64,000 nucleotides of DNA from Chloracidobacterium thermophilum B (GTDB lineage Bacteria > Acidobacteriota > Blastocatellia > Chloracidobacteriales > Chloracidobacteriaceae): the NCBI RefSeq assembly GCF_000226295.1, contig NC_016024.1:479501-543500 (forward strand). Direction: 5' to 3'. Numbering within the stretch: the first letter of the stretch is position 1; each line of letters begins with the position of its first letter. The position numbers were made by a program, and so were the translations under genes. Positions 55,085-62,696 of the stretch are shown in pieces. The notes beneath the pieces are model-generated. The model saw only the letters and a program-made list of their open reading frames with translations. It was not told the DNA's origin and searched no databases.

Positions 55085-55833
55085 ACCACAAGCCGCAGAC
55101 CGTCATAGGCCAGCCGGACACCCGGCGGCAGACGGGCGTCCAGTTCGGCGTGGCGGATGTCGTGCGCCATGTGCGTGAGGTAGGCGCGTTTGGGTTGCAG
55201 CCGGGCAATGTAGGCCAGCGCCGCATCGAGGTGCAGATGGGTGGGGTGCGGCTTGTAGCGTACGCAGTCGAGCACCAGCACTTCCAGCCCCAGCAGTTGT
55301 TCACAGGCGGCATCGGGAAGGGCGTTGCAGTCGGTGATGTAAGCGAAGTTTTCGAGGCGGAAGCCGAGCGTCGTCATGTCGCCGTGAGGCAGTGCCACTG
55401 GTGTGACATGCAGACCGCAGAGGGTGAAATTGCCGCCGATGATGTGAGGCACCAGCCGCGGACGGCTCGAAGGCCCAGCCGGGCCAAAGGCGTAGCTGAA
55501 CATGCGGTACAGGTTGTGCCACGTTTCGGCGCTGGCAAAGCATGGGATAGCGCCCTGGCGGTAGTTGAGGGCGCGCAGGTCGTCCATCCCGAACACGTGG
55601 TCGGCATGGGCGTGGGTGATGAGGACGGCATCGAGCGACTTCAACCCGGCGCGCAGCGCCTGCTGGCGGAAATCAATCGAAGGGTCAATGAGTATCTGCG
55701 CTCCCTGATGGCGGACAAGTAGTGAGACGCGCAACCGGCGGTCGCGTGGATCGTCCGAGGTGCAGGTGGGGCAGTCGCAGCCAATCATCGGGATGCCGAC
55801 GGACGTGCCAGTGCCAAGAAATTCGATTTCCAT
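55081..55833 (-). CDS. MBL-fold metallo-hydrolase, PhnP-like
   Basis: 250 aa. GTGTSVGIPMIGCDCPTC at the start and HAHADH (74-79) followed by GMDDLR are the signature of PhnP-type phosphodiesterases (cyclic ribose-phosphate cleavage) and related MBL enzymes. Cys residues in the N-terminal block (C19, C21, C24) could bind zinc as in PhnP. No phn genes are nearby. Its stop overlaps the kinase stop by 4 bases. Confidence 0.92.
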   Translation of the reverse strand: MEIEFLGTGTSVGIPMIGCDCPTCTSDDPRDRRLRVSLLVRHQGAQILIDPSIDFRQQALRAGLKSLDAVLITHAHADHVFGMDDLRALNYRQGAIPCFASAETWHNLYRMFSYAFGPAGPSSRPRLVPHIIGGNFTLCGLHVTPVALPHGDMTTLGFRLENFAYITDCNALPDAACEQLLGLEVLVLDCVRYKPHPTHLHLDAALAYIARLQPKRAYLTHMAHDIRHAELDARLPPGVRLAYDGLRLVV

Positions 55834-55926
55834 CGTTTTGCGGATACTTCAGTGTGTGCATCGGATGGGGGCGCGCCGGTCAACAATACTCTCCGGAAGG
55901 GACGGAAAAAACTGGTTGAAAAGAAA

Positions 55927-55960
55927 CTGGCGGCCGGAAAACCGGCCGCCAGCGGTTTTT
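55927..55960. terminator. Rho-independent terminator after the FecR-domain gene
   Basis: Arms CTGGCGGCCGG (55927-55937) and CCGGCCGCCAG (55942-55952) with a 4-base loop. On the minus strand it is followed by TTTCTTTT, so it ends the gene stopping at 55977. On the plus strand CGGTTTTT follows, so it may work both ways. Confidence 0.85.
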
Positions 55961-55976
55961 GGTGGGTCCGGCGTCG

Positions 55977-57467
55977 TTACTCGACAACCGGGCTTTGGGT
56001 GCGGGTCTGGCCGTCGCCGCCGGAGCGTACCGGGGCGGCCGGGCGCAGTCCGCCGCCGGGCGCGGGACTGATCCCCGGTCCGGCATCGCCGCCGTAGCCC
56101 CCACGCAGGATTGAGCCGCCGTAGTCAGGCGTCATGCCACCGCGCATCATCCCACCGCGCATGGGGAGGTCGTAGCCGGGCTTGCCGAAGCCGCCGTCAT
56201 CGAAGGTGGGACGCGCCACCGGCGAGGGCAGTTCCCGGCGCGGCAGGGCCGGCAGGTAGTCATCATCCCCCAAGTTGGCTGCCGGTTGCAGTGACGGTGT
56301 AAGCGGTGGACGCGGTGTTGGCGTAAGCGGTGGACGCGGTGTTGGCGTAAGTGGGGGGCGCGGTGTTGGCGTAAGTGGTGGGCGCGGTGTTGGTGAGGAT
56401 GTCTCCCCCAGAGAACCATCACCGGGTGCCGTTGGCTCGATAGGTGTCTCGCCCGGTGCGGCCGGCTTTCCAGCCAGCTGTCCGGCAACCGTACCGGGAC
56501 CATTCATCGGCGCAGTGGGCGGCGCTGGATTGAAGAGTGTGGGGCGGTACATATCCCACGGCAGCCCCCAGTTCGTGCCGTAGGCAAAGCCGTAGGGTGA
56601 GTTCCAGTAACCGTAAAACGGAAAGAACGTGTAGCCACCCAGCCGGGCATCAAAGAGCCAGAGACCGAAGAAGGGCGCAAAACCGAAGCCATACGCGCCA
56701 TTCTGCCGCCAGCCGTTGAACGCCGCCAGTACGTCCCGGTCGCGCAGGCGGGCGTTGGCATCCCGCAGGGTCTTGGCGCGGTTGCGGCTCCATTCATCGA
56801 AGGCATCACGGTCTTTTTTGTCGAGCTTGGCCGTTGTCACCGCCGTGGCATCGAGGGTGACAAGCTGCTTGTCCTTGACCGGCAGCGAGCGTCCGGCCTG
56901 CTCGACGGTAATCCGTCCCTTGGTCACGGCCACCATCGGTGCGCCTTCCCGTGGGACGGTCACGCGGTACAAACCGTTCCGCACGACATTCACCGTGCCA
57001 TTCGGCGTGATGATACGCAGCAGAAGTTCCGTGCCATCGGTCCCGGTGACTTCAAACAAGGCACTCCCGGAGATGACTTCCACTGCCAGCGCGTCGAGGT
57101 TGGGGTTGGTCATGACGATTTCCCCGTCATAATCCAGGCGCAGGTAGGAGCCGGGATTGAGCAGGATTTCAGCCCGCCCATCAGAACTTGTGCGTAGCCG
57201 ATCACCCGTCTTAAGACGGTCGCCGAGACTGACGCCGCGCCAGGTGTCCGGGGTTTTGGCCCGGCTGCTTGTGACCGTACCTTCGATGAAGTTGATCGTG
57301 CCGGCCTTAGCCGAAACGATGAACTGTTCCGGCAGGCTCACCGTGTTGGCGCCGCGGATGGGGACTTCCGTCGTTGGCGCCTGGGGGGTCGTTTGGGCGC
57401 TGACGGCGGTTGCGCTGAACGTCCAGGCACCAGCCAATAACGTCAGTGTGAGAATAGATCGCTGCAT
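55977..57467 (-). CDS. Exported FecR-domain protein
   Basis: 496 aa. Signal peptide ends near AVSAQ; GGAGG lies 10 bases before ATG 57467. A FecR-like beta domain (about 40-220) follows, with GVSLGDRLKTGDRLRTSSDGRAEILLNPGSYLRL as its core; FecR domains in such proteins often sit in periplasmic or anti-sigma-related contexts. A helical middle and a Tyr/Phe/Gly-rich segment (FAPFFGLWLFDARLGGYTFFPFYGYW) follow. The last third is low-complexity Pro/Gly, with a 24-bp repeat encoding TPTPRPPL. No sigma factor gene is adjacent. Confidence 0.85.
   Translation of the reverse strand: MQRSILTLTLLAGAWTFSATAVSAQTTPQAPTTEVPIRGANTVSLPEQFIVSAKAGTINFIEGTVTSSRAKTPDTWRGVSLGDRLKTGDRLRTSSDGRAEILLNPGSYLRLDYDGEIVMTNPNLDALAVEVISGSALFEVTGTDGTELLLRIITPNGTVNVVRNGLYRVTVPREGAPMVAVTKGRITVEQAGRSLPVKDKQLVTLDATAVTTAKLDKKDRDAFDEWSRNRAKTLRDANARLRDRDVLAAFNGWRQNGAYGFGFAPFFGLWLFDARLGGYTFFPFYGYWNSPYGFAYGTNWGLPWDMYRPTLFNPAPPTAPMNGPGTVAGQLAGKPAAPGETPIEPTAPGDGSLGETSSPTPRPPLTPTPRPPLTPTPRPPLTPTPRPPLTPSLQPAANLGDDDYLPALPRRELPSPVARPTFDDGGFGKPGYDLPMRGGMMRGGMTPDYGGSILRGGYGGDAGPGISPAPGGGLRPAAPVRSGGDGQTRTQSPVVE
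56299..56394 (-). repeat. 24-bp tandem repeat, four copies, in the FecR-domain gene
   Basis: Units begin at 56299, 56323, 56347 and 56371. They encode TPTPRPPL on the minus strand. Copies 1 and 2 are identical; 3 and 4 differ at a few bases. The repeat number could vary between strains. Confidence 0.9.
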
Positions 57468-57615
57468 ACCCAGAAACCTCCGTGGGGTGGATGGTTGCGT
57501 CTTCCGGAAACGATGGCGTTTTCCAGCGTAGGCGTTGTAAGCGATATTCCGACGCGGTTGCGGAACATTGGATGCGGTGTTACACACTGTGGCACAAGAA
57601 GCCGGACACATTCAA

Positions 57616-57646
57616 GCCGGGCCGGCCGGAATGGCTTCCGCCCGGC
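57616..57646 (-). terminator. Possible weak terminator after the SDR gene
   Basis: GCCGGGC (57616-57622) and GCCCGGC (57640-57646) can pair over 7 bases around a 17-base loop. On the minus strand only TTGAATG follows, so termination would be weak. Confidence 0.3.
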
Positions 57647-57666
57647 GCGCTGCTCTCTCTTCCCAG

Positions 57667-58434
57667 CTATCGGGCAAGCAGTCCGCCGTCCACGACGAGA
57701 TTGATGCCTGTCACCCAGCCGGCCTCTCCGGAGGCCAGATACAGAGCGGCGTAGGCAACATCTTCCGGGCGGCCCAGGCGGCCCAGGGGATAGCCGGCTT
57801 CAAACTCGCGCCGGCGGGCAGCCGGGTCGGGCGCGTCATCAATAAGCTGCCGGTTGCCTTCGGTCGGGACGAAGCCGGGTGAGATGCAGTTGACGCGGAT
57901 GCCGTCGCGCCCGTAGCGCACGGCGAGGGATTTCGTCAGCGTCACCAGCGCGCCTTTCGAGGCGGCAAAGGCCGGCGAGGCGCCCGCCCCGCCCTTGACG
58001 CCCAACAGGCCGGCAATGTTGATGATGCAGCCCTGCCGCTGCGCCTGGAAGTGCGGTATGGCGTGCCGGGCATAGAGAAAAGCGCCCCGGACGTTGACAT
58101 CGAAGGTCATCTGCCAGTCGTCATCCGTGGTGGCTTCGAGGCTGACCCGGCGGTTGACGCCGGCGTTGTTGACGACCACATCCAGCCGCCCGTAGCGGTC
58201 GAGCGTTGCTTCCAGACTGCGCCTGACATCGGCTTCCTGGGTGACATCCGCCTGGATGTGAATCGCCTGCCCGCCCATCAGCGTCAGGTGGGCAACGGCT
58301 TCCTGCCCGGCCGACAGTCGCCGCGACACAATCGCCACGCGCGCGCCGACTTCGGCAAACAGTTCGGCGATGGCACGTCCGATGCCACTGGAACCGCCGG
58401 TGATGAGGGCTACCTTGCCGTCGAGCCGGAACAT
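57667..58434 (-). CDS. SDR-fold protein lacking the catalytic Tyr and Ser
   Basis: 255 aa. Rossmann nucleotide motif TGGSSGIG (12-19) and NNAG (89-92) show a classical short-chain dehydrogenase fold. In the active site the usual YxxxK reads FAASK: F156 replaces Tyr while K160 remains. The Ser expected near 142 is Gly (NIAGLLG). The codon for F156 is TTT, so it is not a reading ambiguity. The protein may bind NAD(P)(H) without the normal catalysis or use other residues. It starts 3 bases after thiG in the thiS-thiG operon. Confidence 0.9.
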   Translation of the reverse strand: MFRLDGKVALITGGSSGIGRAIAELFAEVGARVAIVSRRLSAGQEAVAHLTLMGGQAIHIQADVTQEADVRRSLEATLDRYGRLDVVVNNAGVNRRVSLEATTDDDWQMTFDVNVRGAFLYARHAIPHFQAQRQGCIINIAGLLGVKGGAGASPAFAASKGALVTLTKSLAVRYGRDGIRVNCISPGFVPTEGNRQLIDDAPDPAARRREFEAGYPLGRLGRPEDVAYAALYLASGEAGWVTGINLVVDGGLLAR

Positions 58435-58437
58435 GGG

Positions 58438-59223
58438 CTACGGACGCGAACCGATCAGCCCGTCGAGGGGACTGCTGGCGCTGGCGTAGAGGCGGCGCGG
58501 CATCCGTCCGGCCAGATAGGCCATGCGCCCGGCTTCAATGGCGTGTTTCATGGCAGCAGCCATCAGCGGCGGATTCTGGGCCGTGGCAACGGCGGTATTC
58601 AGCAGTACGCCGTCCATGCCCATTTCCATGGCAATGGCCACGTCGGAAGCCGTACCGACGCCGGCATCCACGATAATCGGCACGTCGGTGATCATTTCGC
58701 GCAGGATGCGCAGCGTCGTGAAGTTCTGAATGCCGAGGCCCGAACCAATCGGGGCCGCCAACGGCATAATGGCGGCGGCGCCGGCGTCTATGAGTCGCCG
58801 TGCTGCCACGAGGTCATCGTTGAAGTAGGGCAGTACGATGAAGCCTTCCTTCGCCAGGACGCGGGTGGCTTCGATCAGTCCGGCATTGTCGGGAAAGAGG
58901 GTTTTTTCGTCCCCGATGACTTCCAGCTTGATCCACGGGGTGTCCAGGATTTCACGGGCAAGCCGGGCCGTGCGGATGGCTTCCTCGGCGGTGTAGCATG
59001 CGGCCGTGTTCGGCAGGATGAGCATGCGGTCGAGGTCGAGGTAGTCCATCAGCGAGCCGGCCGAACGGTCGGCCAGGTTGACGCGCCGGACAGCCACCGT
59101 GACAACTTCCGCCCCCGACGCGCGGTGTGCGGCGCGCATGGTCTCCAAATCAGGATACTTGCCGGTGCCGATCATGAGCCGTGAACGAAAGGTACGGCCG
59201 GCAATCACCAGGTTGTCTGTCAT
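58438..59223 (-). CDS. thiG: Thiazole synthase
   Basis: 261 aa TIM-barrel enzyme that makes the thiazole phosphate of thiamine from deoxyxylulose phosphate, dehydroglycine and ThiS thiocarboxylate. Conserved blocks are [11 protein letters not shown], the Schiff-base Lys K99 in [21 protein letters not shown] and [11 protein letters not shown] 59223 was chosen because the open frame before it runs through the repeat region. It follows thiS after 139 bases that hold REP-like repeats. Confidence 0.97.
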   Translation of the reverse strand: MTDNLVIAGRTFRSRLMIGTGKYPDLETMRAAHRASGAEVVTVAVRRVNLADRSAGSLMDYLDLDRMLILPNTAACYTAEEAIRTARLAREILDTPWIKLEVIGDEKTLFPDNAGLIEATRVLAKEGFIVLPYFNDDLVAARRLIDAGAAAIMPLAAPIGSGLGIQNFTTLRILREMITDVPIIVDAGVGTASDVAIAMEMGMDGVLLNTAVATAQNPPLMAAAMKHAIEAGRMAYLAGRMPRRLYASASSPLDGLIGSRP

Positions 59224-59269
59224 AGGGTTTGTTCCCAAGTGTGGGCAGGGTGGGGTACCAAAAGCTCCC

Positions 59270-59342
59270 GCGGGCGGGACGCCCGCGCTCCCAGGTAACG
59301 CGCTCCCAAGTAAGCGGGCAGGATGCCCGCACTCCCAAGTAA
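59270..59342. repeat. REP-like repeats in the thiS-thiG spacer
   Basis: Two 29-bp copies, 59270-59298 and 59314-59342, match at 25 of 29 bases; all differences are transitions. Each contains GCGGGC...GCCCGC, able to form a hairpin, then a CTCCCARGTAA tail. Partial copies flank them (59300-59313 and 59343-59358). They may be members of a dispersed repeat family in this genome. Confidence 0.8.
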
Positions 59343-59362
59343 GAATGCCCGCGCTCCCGGGG

Positions 59363-59566
59363 TTATCCGCCTCCGACGAAGTGGACAATCTCAATCCGGT
59401 CGCCCTCTTCCACCGGAATGTCCGCCCACCTGGGCCGCGGTGCTAGTTCACCGTTGCGTTCAATGGCAATCCGCCGGGCATCCGTGAAACCAAGCCGGGC
59501 GACCAATTCGGCCAGGGTCGCCGGTTCCGAAAGCGTTTGATATTCTCCGTTGATGGTGACGGTCAT
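59363..59566 (-). CDS. thiS: Sulfur carrier protein ThiS
   Basis: 67 aa ubiquitin-like protein that carries sulfur as a C-terminal thiocarboxylate to ThiG. It begins [12 protein letters not shown] and ends VHFVGGG, so the essential C-terminal Gly-Gly is present. ATG 59566 was chosen on family length. A ThiF-type adenylylating enzyme is not in this window. Confidence 0.95.
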   Translation of the reverse strand: MTVTINGEYQTLSEPATLAELVARLGFTDARRIAIERNGELAPRPRWADIPVEEGDRIEIVHFVGGG

Positions 59567-59591
59567 GGGTGCAAAGAGCAGCAAAGAAAAA

Positions 59592-59626
59592 CGGTTTCGG
59601 CGACACCAAACATTACGCCGAAACCG
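59592..59626 (-). terminator. Rho-independent terminator after the peptidoglycan-binding gene
   Basis: CGGTTTCGGCG (59592-59602) and CGCCGAAACCG (59616-59626) form a perfect 11-bp stem; on the minus strand TTTTTCTTT follows. It separates the 59682 gene from thiS. No thiamine-riboswitch sequence is apparent in this interval. Confidence 0.88.
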
Positions 59627-59681
59627 CTGTGGTTTTCAAACCGGTCACATCACCCAACCACCCAGGTGACGATGGCTTGGG

Positions 59682-60065
59682 CTATGACTGTGGCCCCGTC
59701 GGGTTGCCTTCCTCTTTCTTTTTGACTGGCGGCTTGCGCTTGGGAAGTCCCATTTTCTCGCGGGTTTCATTGTTGAGCGTGCCGGTCACTTTGAGACCGT
59801 TCTGCTCCTGATACTTGCGCAGCGCCTCGGTGGTTTCGGGGTTCTTGTAGCCGGTGATCTCGCCCTGGTACAGGCCAGCGTCCTTGAGCATCTGCTGGGC
59901 CTTGCCGTAATCAGTGTTGGGATTGTTGGCGCGGGGTTTTTTCTTCTTTGGCTTGGCGCTTTCTTCAGCCGCCGGGGCTTCCTGGGCCGCGGTGAAGGTC
60001 GGGCTGCCAAAGCCGGTCAGGATGAAGGCGGTCAACAGAGCCAGAAGCAGGGATTTGCGTAACAT
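59682..60065 (-). CDS. Small exported peptidoglycan-binding-domain protein
   Basis: 127 aa. AAGGAGG lies 8 bases before ATG 60065. Signal peptide to about residue 27, a Lys-rich linker (KPKKKKPR), then a peptidoglycan-binding-1 domain: DYGKAQQMLKDAGLYQGEITGYKNPETTEALRKYQEQNGLKVTGTL. A Lys-rich tail follows. No catalytic domain is attached, so it probably serves as a wall-binding or adaptor protein. Confidence 0.88.
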   Translation of the reverse strand: MLRKSLLLALLTAFILTGFGSPTFTAAQEAPAAEESAKPKKKKPRANNPNTDYGKAQQMLKDAGLYQGEITGYKNPETTEALRKYQEQNGLKVTGTLNNETREKMGLPKRKPPVKKKEEGNPTGPQS

Positions 60066-60123
60066 CGAAGAATCCTCCTTGGGGTGTAGAAATCCAGATG
60101 AAGTGTCCTGACAGTTGAAACCG

Positions 60124-60669
60124 TCAGGGGTTGAAAGGTTGATAGGCTGATTCAGGTGGCGGGTCCACACTCGGCAACGCCACGAGAATCATTCCGGTCT
60201 GCCGGCGCGTCACCGTCGCGCGCAGGCGGTAGCGAAAGCGCCGACAGCGGCGCGCCTGGCTTGGGAGCGGGTCGGCGTCGAGCGTAAAGCCCGCCGCATT
60301 GGCTTCAAAACGCAGGCTGTAGCCGTACCAGCCATCGCCAATGACCTCACTGGCGGCAACCCCGTCCAACCGACGCTCAAAACCATCCAGCAGACCCAGG
60401 TGGTCAATAAGCTGTTCCCATGTGCCGAACCGCCCGTGCATGGCATGGTGCGCCGTTTGGGCCGTGACCATCGTCTGGATGTTTTTGACCGCCCGCTGTT
60501 CAGCCACGACCACCACTACCCACCGGTAGGCCAGAACGGACAGCGCCAGCAGGATGCCAAGGATGGCCACAGCCACGAGCAGTTCAACGGCACTGGCCCC
60601 ACGCGCCCGAACCCGGCCGCGGGCACCACCAAGTCCCGTGCAAAAAATACGGCGCTGCCCACGCTGCAC
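60124..60669 (-). CDS. Type IV pilin-like / pseudopilin-like protein, isolated
   Basis: Class III prepilin signal RG/ASAVELLVAVAILGILLALSVLAY, with Glu at +5, followed by a long helix and a mixed C-terminal domain. I chose GTG 60669, which has AGGTGG 6 bases upstream; the open frame reaches TTG 60744, so the start is uncertain. The prepilin operon at 25629-33307 is far away; this protein could be a minor pseudopilin of the same system or of another. Function unknown. Confidence 0.75.
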   Translation of the reverse strand: MQRGQRRIFCTGLGGARGRVRARGASAVELLVAVAILGILLALSVLAYRWVVVVVAEQRAVKNIQTMVTAQTAHHAMHGRFGTWEQLIDHLGLLDGFERRLDGVAASEVIGDGWYGYSLRFEANAAGFTLDADPLPSQARRCRRFRYRLRATVTRRQTGMILVALPSVDPPPESAYQPFNP

Positions 60670-60800
60670 CGGCACCCACCTGAAACCCTGGATGGAAATG
60701 TTTGTTGGGGCGCAATGGTAACGAAGGGGAAATACCGGAAACAAGCCTGAATCCTGCTGGTGAGAGGTACTTTCGGGCTGTGGCGCAGCCGCCGGTCTTT

Positions 60801-61730
60801 TCAGTCCCGCCCAACCAATGGGGGCAGCGGCGGAAGGAAGAAGATGAGGCGGCGCTGGCGCAGGTCGAAGGCAATACGGAAGGGGCGCAGGGCGTCACGC
60901 CCAAGGAGAAGGGGCGTTGCAGGGTCTGTGCCGTGCAGCAGGTCGGTTGGGATGCGTTCCAGGTACAATGGCTCCAGCCGGACACTCACCGGTGACACCC
61001 GCGTGACTTGGAGTGTGCGACCTGTGATGTCCCGCAGGCGGCGCGCGGCGACCGGAATCTCGGGCTGGATGCCAAAGGCCGCCGCTTTGGAAGCCGGAAT
61101 AGCCAGCCCAAAACCCGAACCCGTGTCAATCAGGGCCGGTTCCCGGCCGTTGAGCGCCACGAAAGGACGCTTTCCGCCCGCTTCGGGCAACCAGCGCACG
61201 ATCGTTCCTCCCAGGGTCCGCTGGGGTATTAGTGGGGCCAGCGTCCGGTTGGGAAAGTCAAGTTCGTAGCCAGTGTCTCCAAAAACTTCGGTTGGATCGA
61301 GAATGCCATCCACATCGGGCGGCAGCGTCTCCACAACGACCAGGCGCCCGACGCAGGGCAGCCGGTTGTTGCGCTGTCCAAGCGCCAGCGTTTGGGCCGT
61401 CACCAGACGGTGGATGTGCCCTGCACCCGCGCCGGTGCCTTGGAGACGCAACGTGCGGCCGGTTTCGCGTACGCCAGCGCGTGCCGCCGTACGGGGCGAC
61501 AGCAGGGTAAGTCCGGCACCGGTGTCCAGCACAAACGTAAACGGCCCGGCGTCGTTGACCCAGGCCGTCACACACAGGCCGCGCCGGTCTTCCTGCCAGA
61601 TGACCGGCGCGGGCCGATACGTGGTATTTCGTTTTGGTATGGCTGCCAGGGGCAGACTTGCCTGGGTCAGGATGACTAACCAGGCGCACCACAGAGGCTG
61701 TAAACGGATGAAGAACGTCAGCCGTGACAT
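60801..61730 (-). CDS. Exported two-DTG aspartic protease-like protein
   Basis: 309 aa with signal segment (residues about 10-30) and GAGG 6 bases before ATG 61730. Two retropepsin-type motifs are present in one chain: FVLDTGAGLTLLS (D69) and LIDTGSGFGLAIP (D202), about 133 residues apart, each followed by hydrophobic strands and LLGRDAL near the end. This matches aspartyl-protease-family lobes paired in a single chain, a pepsin-like arrangement. Activity is inferred from the motifs only. Confidence 0.87.
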   Translation of the reverse strand: MSRLTFFIRLQPLWCAWLVILTQASLPLAAIPKRNTTYRPAPVIWQEDRRGLCVTAWVNDAGPFTFVLDTGAGLTLLSPRTAARAGVRETGRTLRLQGTGAGAGHIHRLVTAQTLALGQRNNRLPCVGRLVVVETLPPDVDGILDPTEVFGDTGYELDFPNRTLAPLIPQRTLGGTIVRWLPEAGGKRPFVALNGREPALIDTGSGFGLAIPASKAAAFGIQPEIPVAARRLRDITGRTLQVTRVSPVSVRLEPLYLERIPTDLLHGTDPATPLLLGRDALRPFRIAFDLRQRRLIFFLPPLPPLVGRD

Positions 61731-61791
61731 TCTTTACCTCCCGTTGGCTGGTTTTCATCCACGTCGTATCCTGCCCGTCCCCGGCCATGTA

Positions 61792-62370
61792 TCAGTTGCG
61801 GGGACGAAGACCGTAGATGTACAGCGCTGTGCCGCCGCCCCCGGCCAGAGCCCCGGCGGCAGCGCCGCGCTTGCCCCCGGCTATCGCGCCCACTCCGGCA
61901 CCGAGACCGGTACCGCCGGCAATCGTCACGACATCCCGCCCGTTGCGCTGCCACCAGGACGGCTGCCGCCGGGCCGCCGGGGCGTTGTCATAGTTGTAAT
62001 AGGCGCGCTGGCTGTTGACCGGCGCACGCCCCGTCCGTCGGTTGCCATTCTGGCGTACCTGTCTGACCGGTGGGTTGTCCTCCACGGCCGTCGGGGCCGG
62101 TTGCGCTGGTGTCGCGGCTGGCGCTTCCTCTGGAACGAGGCGATAGGTCTGCCCCTGAATCTGCACCCTACCTTCGGCTGGCAGTAACGGCTGGGCAACC
62201 GGTGTCTGCACCGGGAGGACCAGCGGCGCGGATGCCGGCGCTGGTCCAGAAACGGGCGGAAAGCCGGAACGGGTCAACAGCGCACCCGCGCCGCCGCCTG
62301 CCAGAAACATAGCCAAAGCCCCGGCCGTGAGCTTGAGTGTATGGGGATGTTTCAGCCAATTGAAGTCCAT
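61792..62370 (-). CDS. Exported or membrane-associated glycine-zipper protein
   Basis: 192 aa; GGAGG lies 7 bases before ATG 62370. An N-terminal hydrophobic segment (TLKLTAGALAMFLAGGGAGALL) may act as anchor or signal. Pro-rich middle; the C-terminal Gly-zipper (GTGLGAGVGAIAGGKRGAAAGALAGGGG) resembles glycine-zipper proteins that insert in or associate with membranes. No enzymatic motif. The palindrome at 62612-62627 lies about 240 bases upstream. Confidence 0.78.
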   Translation of the reverse strand: MDFNWLKHPHTLKLTAGALAMFLAGGGAGALLTRSGFPPVSGPAPASAPLVLPVQTPVAQPLLPAEGRVQIQGQTYRLVPEEAPAATPAQPAPTAVEDNPPVRQVRQNGNRRTGRAPVNSQRAYYNYDNAPAARRQPSWWQRNGRDVVTIAGGTGLGAGVGAIAGGKRGAAAGALAGGGGTALYIYGLRPRN

Positions 62371-62696
62371 GGAGAGTCCTCCGTCGTCGGTCAAAAGATG
62401 CTTGGGGCGTCAACCTCGACAACTGGAAGGACAAACACCGTGCCACGCCAGCACGTCAGACCGGAAGCAAGGCACCGGGAAGCTGTGAAAACCGGGCTGG
62501 AAAATACTTTGTTCCGTCGTTTTTCCGGTTTTTTCAGTCTTGCCCGTTTGTTGCCTGCCTTCAGCCTGTCCACAGCAGGGATTGCGGGGCCCGTGTCTGG
62601 CCGTGGTGAGGTACACGATTTCGTGTATGACACCGAGGCACGTACTCCAGTTGGTGCAGATGAACAAGGGCAGGGAAAGACTCCGGTCGGGGGACT
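62371..62696. other. Long intergenic region with a palindrome, no gene supported
   Basis: 326 bases between the glycine-zipper gene and rapZ, both on the minus strand. The only structured element I see is the 16-bp palindrome at 62612-62627. T-rich runs (near 62517-62540) are present. Any frame in this interval is short and without known motif. Confidence 0.65.
62612..62627. promoter_or_regulatory. 16-bp palindrome, candidate operator (copy B)
   Basis: TACACGA-TT-TCGTGTA: 7-base arms and a TT centre, matching the form of the palindrome at 12943-12958 (shared consensus T-R-CACG-M-TT-K-CGTG-Y-A). It is upstream of the glycine-zipper gene on the minus strand, past the rapZ stop. Confidence 0.4.

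Noticed and set aside
56299-56394. CRISPR-like repeat array
   Set aside because: Four 24-bp units without spacers, inside a coding frame encoding TPTPRPPL; it is a protein repeat.
59567-59681. Thiamine (TPP) riboswitch upstream of thiS
   Set aside because: The only structured element is the terminator of the preceding gene; no TPP-box conserved segments are seen on the minus strand.
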